A DNA stretch of 7,013 bases from positions 1 to 7,013 of the forward strand of contig JAKFXU010000430.1 in the NCBI GenBank assembly GCA_021731215.1, read 5' to 3'. Shown here one piece after another: positions 5,588 through 7,013 of this stretch. Both the position numbers and the translations under genes were made by a program. The notes below the pieces were generated by a model. The model saw nothing but the letters and a program-made list of their open reading frames with translations, was not told the DNA's origin and searched no databases. Numbering within the stretch: position 1 is the stretch's first letter; the number at the start of each line of letters is the position of its first letter. The DNA comes from Rhodoferax sp. (lineage in GTDB: Bacteria > Pseudomonadota > Gammaproteobacteria > Burkholderiales > Burkholderiaceae_C).

Positions 5588-6841
5588 ATGAAGATTGCAA
5601 TCATTGGTGCCGGCATCATTGGCATCACCACGGCCTACGAGTTGGCTTGTGACGGGCACGAAGTCACCGTCTTGGAGCGGCGCGGAGCGGCCGCCGAGGA
5701 GGCCAGTTTTGCCAATGCCGGCCTGGTGGCACCGGGTTACGTCACGCCCTGGGCCGCACCGGGCATGCCAGGCAACGTAATCCAGCACTTGTTCAGCCGC
5801 TACGCGCCGCTCAGGCTCAGTCTGCCACTCTCGGGGCGCGAATTGGCCTGGCTATGGAAATGGTATCGCGCCGGCAAGCTTGACACTTATCTGGCCCACC
5901 GCGCCCACCTGCAACGCCTGGCGTTTTACAGCCGTGAGCGGCTGCACCACATCACGGCCAATTTAAAACTGGAGTACGAGCGCAGCGACGGCTGCCTGGT
6001 GCTGCTGCGCTCCGAGCAAGACAGCAAACGGGTGCAAGCGGGTCTGCAGGTGCTGCGCGATGCCGGAGTCGTGTTGAAAGAACTCGACCCGGTGGACGCC
6101 CGCAAGATCGAGCCGGGGCTCAATCCGGACATGGCCTTTTTTGGCGCCGTACATTTGCCCGACGACGAAGCGGGCAACTGCCGCCAGTTCGCCCTGCTGC
6201 TGAAAAACGAGGCGCAGCGCCTGGGCGTCAAATTCTCGTTCAACACCACCGTCACGACCGTGCTGCCCGCCGCCGGGGTCGGCGTTGGCATTGCAGGCGA
6301 ACCCACAGCGCGCCAGTATGACGCCGCCATCCTGTGCGCCGGGCTGGATTCGGCCCGGCTGCTGGCGCCTCTGGGCCTGCGAGTGCCACTGGCCGCAGTG
6401 CACGGCTACTCGGTCAGCGCCACCATCCGCGAGCCCCTCAACGCCCCGCGCAGCGCCGTGCTGGACGAGCGCTACAAGGTGGCCATTACCCGGCTGGGCA
6501 AGCGCGTGCGGGTCGCTGGCAGCGCCGAACTCGGCGGCTCACCCGACCAGAAAAGAGCCAGTTCCCTCGCCACCCTTTACAAGGTCTTGCACGACTGGTT
6601 TCCTGGCGCCGCCAACCTGTCGAACGGTGTGCAGGAGTGGAAAGGCGCGCGCCCCATGCTGCCCGATGGCCCGCCGCTGCTGGGCGCCAGCGGCATCGCC
6701 GGACTGTGGCTGAACCTGGGCCATGGCGCCAGCGGCTGGGCACTGAGCTGCGGCTCGGCCCGAGTGTTGGCCGACCTGATAGCCGGCAAAACGCCCGACC
6801 TGGATGTCACCGGGTTTGAAGCCGCTCGATTGCGTGCGTGA
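5588..6841 (+). CDS. dadA: DadA-like FAD-dependent D-amino-acid dehydrogenase
   Basis: DadA enzymes are membrane-associated flavoproteins that oxidatively deaminate D-amino acids (classically D-alanine) to 2-oxo acids and ammonia, passing electrons to the respiratory chain. The 417-residue product (E. coli DadA is 432) starts with an FAD-binding Rossmann motif, IIGAGIIG at residues 5-12, with Glu30 ending the second strand (VTVLE) to bind the ribose. EEASFANAGLVAPGY (37-51) and PWAAPG (54-59) follow, both characteristic of DadA. The C-terminal GHGASGWALSCGS (378-390) is the family's second FAD contact. The ATG at 5588 is chosen because AAGGG at 5579-5583 lies 4 nt upstream and the Rossmann strand starts at once. 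A longer reading from 5495 would overlap the amidase and add unrelated residues. The symbol is by family; relatives act on D-arginine, D-proline or glycine, so substrate is uncertain. No alanine racemase or Lrp regulator is nearby. Confidence 0.9.
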   Translation: MKIAIIGAGIIGITTAYELACDGHEVTVLERRGAAAEEASFANAGLVAPGYVTPWAAPGMPGNVIQHLFSRYAPLRLSLPLSGRELAWLWKWYRAGKLDTYLAHRAHLQRLAFYSRERLHHITANLKLEYERSDGCLVLLRSEQDSKRVQAGLQVLRDAGVVLKELDPVDARKIEPGLNPDMAFFGAVHLPDDEAGNCRQFALLLKNEAQRLGVKFSFNTTVTTVLPAAGVGVGIAGEPTARQYDAAILCAGLDSARLLAPLGLRVPLAAVHGYSVSATIREPLNAPRSAVLDERYKVAITRLGKRVRVAGSAELGGSPDQKRASSLATLYKVLHDWFPGAANLSNGVQEWKGARPMLPDGPPLLGASGIAGLWLNLGHGASGWALSCGSARVLADLIAGKTPDLDVTGFEAARLRA

Positions 6842-6900
6842 TGGGTGTCGGCAGTTTTATTGGGTTACCCGGATCGGGCGCCATCGCCGGTCCAAATTAG

Positions 6901-6969
6901 CCGCAAGAAAAAGCCCCGTGGCACAAACGCTTACGGGGCTTTTAGGGATGGTTTTTTGGTCTCTTGCGG
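6901..6969. repeat. 8-bp inverted repeat flanking the terminator
   Basis: CCGCAAGA at 6901-6908 is the exact reverse complement of TCTTGCGG at 6962-6969, and the terminator hairpin lies between them. The two copies could form an outer stem enclosing the terminator. Complementarity does not extend beyond the 8 bases. It may be chance, or a remnant of a small inserted sequence. Confidence 0.35.
6909..6943. terminator. Bidirectional rho-independent terminator between dadA and the tRNA
   Basis: AAAAGCCCCGT (6909-6919) pairs perfectly over 11 bp with ACGGGGCTTTT (6933-6943) around a 13-nt loop. On the plus strand the stem ends in four T, on the minus strand in five T (6912-6908). It can therefore end the amidase-dadA transcript and the convergent tRNA transcript. 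It begins 67 nt after the dadA stop and lies 46 nt beyond the tRNA 3' end. Confidence 0.9.
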
Positions 6970-6989
6970 ACGGTCAAAAAAACTGTAGT

Positions 6990-7013
6990 TGGCGGAAACG
7001 GAGAGATTCGAAC
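6990..7013 (-). tRNA. 3' end of a tRNA, probably tRNA-Ser (partial)
   Basis: The last 24 bases on the minus strand read as a tRNA 3' end: G53, T-loop TTCGAAT (54-60), T-stem strand CTCTC (61-65), acceptor strand CGTTTCC (66-72), discriminator G73 and an encoded CCA ending at 6990. The 5' acceptor strand, beyond the window edge, should read GGAAACG. A G73 discriminator with a GGA-starting acceptor suits serine tRNAs, but the anticodon and variable arm are outside the window, so the identity is a guess and the isoacceptor unknown. It converges on dadA and is probably terminated by the shared terminator. Confidence 0.85.

Noticed and set aside
1..7013. CRISPR arrays, insertion sequences, phage genes, toxin-antitoxin or defence genes
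   Set aside because: No regularly spaced repeats, no transposase or integrase motifs, and nearly all the DNA is explained by eight well-recognised genes and a tRNA end.

Overview
This is a GC-rich bacterial window whose left two thirds is a translation and envelope-precursor cluster on the minus strand, in the order rpsB, tsf, pyrH, frr, uppS, cdsA. That order is widely conserved in Proteobacteria. The protein details (a 250-residue S2 starting [17 protein letters not shown], a 307-residue EF-Ts, a CdsA starting MLKQRVITALVLL) and the pairing with a DadA-type flavoprotein suggest a betaproteobacterium of the order Burkholderiales, perhaps Comamonadaceae. This placement comes from recognising the proteins; no search was run.

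Minus strand, in transcription order. The rpsB leader (about 4019-4175) follows a perfect TATAAT box at 4176-4181 and contains two small hairpins. rpsB (ribosomal protein S2) is followed by a strong terminator-like hairpin at 3220-3250, then tsf (EF-Ts). The 114-nt tsf-pyrH gap holds a perfect 12-bp inverted repeat. Next come pyrH (UMP kinase), frr (ribosome recycling factor), uppS (undecaprenyl diphosphate synthase, apparently started from TTG one base after the frr stop), and the first 21 codons of cdsA, cut by the window edge. S2, EF-Ts and RRF serve translation. PyrH feeds UTP/CTP synthesis. UppS makes the C55 lipid carrier for peptidoglycan. CdsA makes CDP-diacylglycerol for phospholipids.

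Plus strand. Divergent from rpsB are an amidase-signature hydrolase (4201-5529) and a DadA-like FAD-dependent D-amino-acid dehydrogenase (5588-6841), 58 nt apart and probably co-transcribed. Together they could release an amino acid from an amide and oxidise it, but this pathway link is inference. The amidase start lies over the upstream region of the rpsB promoter and has no Shine-Dalgarno sequence.

Right edge. A bidirectional intrinsic terminator (6909-6943) separates dadA from a convergent tRNA. Only the last 24 nt of the tRNA (T-arm, acceptor strand, G73, CCA) are inside the window on the minus strand; it is most likely tRNA-Ser.

No gene-free stretch exceeds 300 bases. No IS element, CRISPR array or phage gene was seen, and I found no convincing undescribed system. 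The observations most worth a second look are the RNA structures between the ribosomal-operon genes and the compact divergent rpsB/amidase control region.
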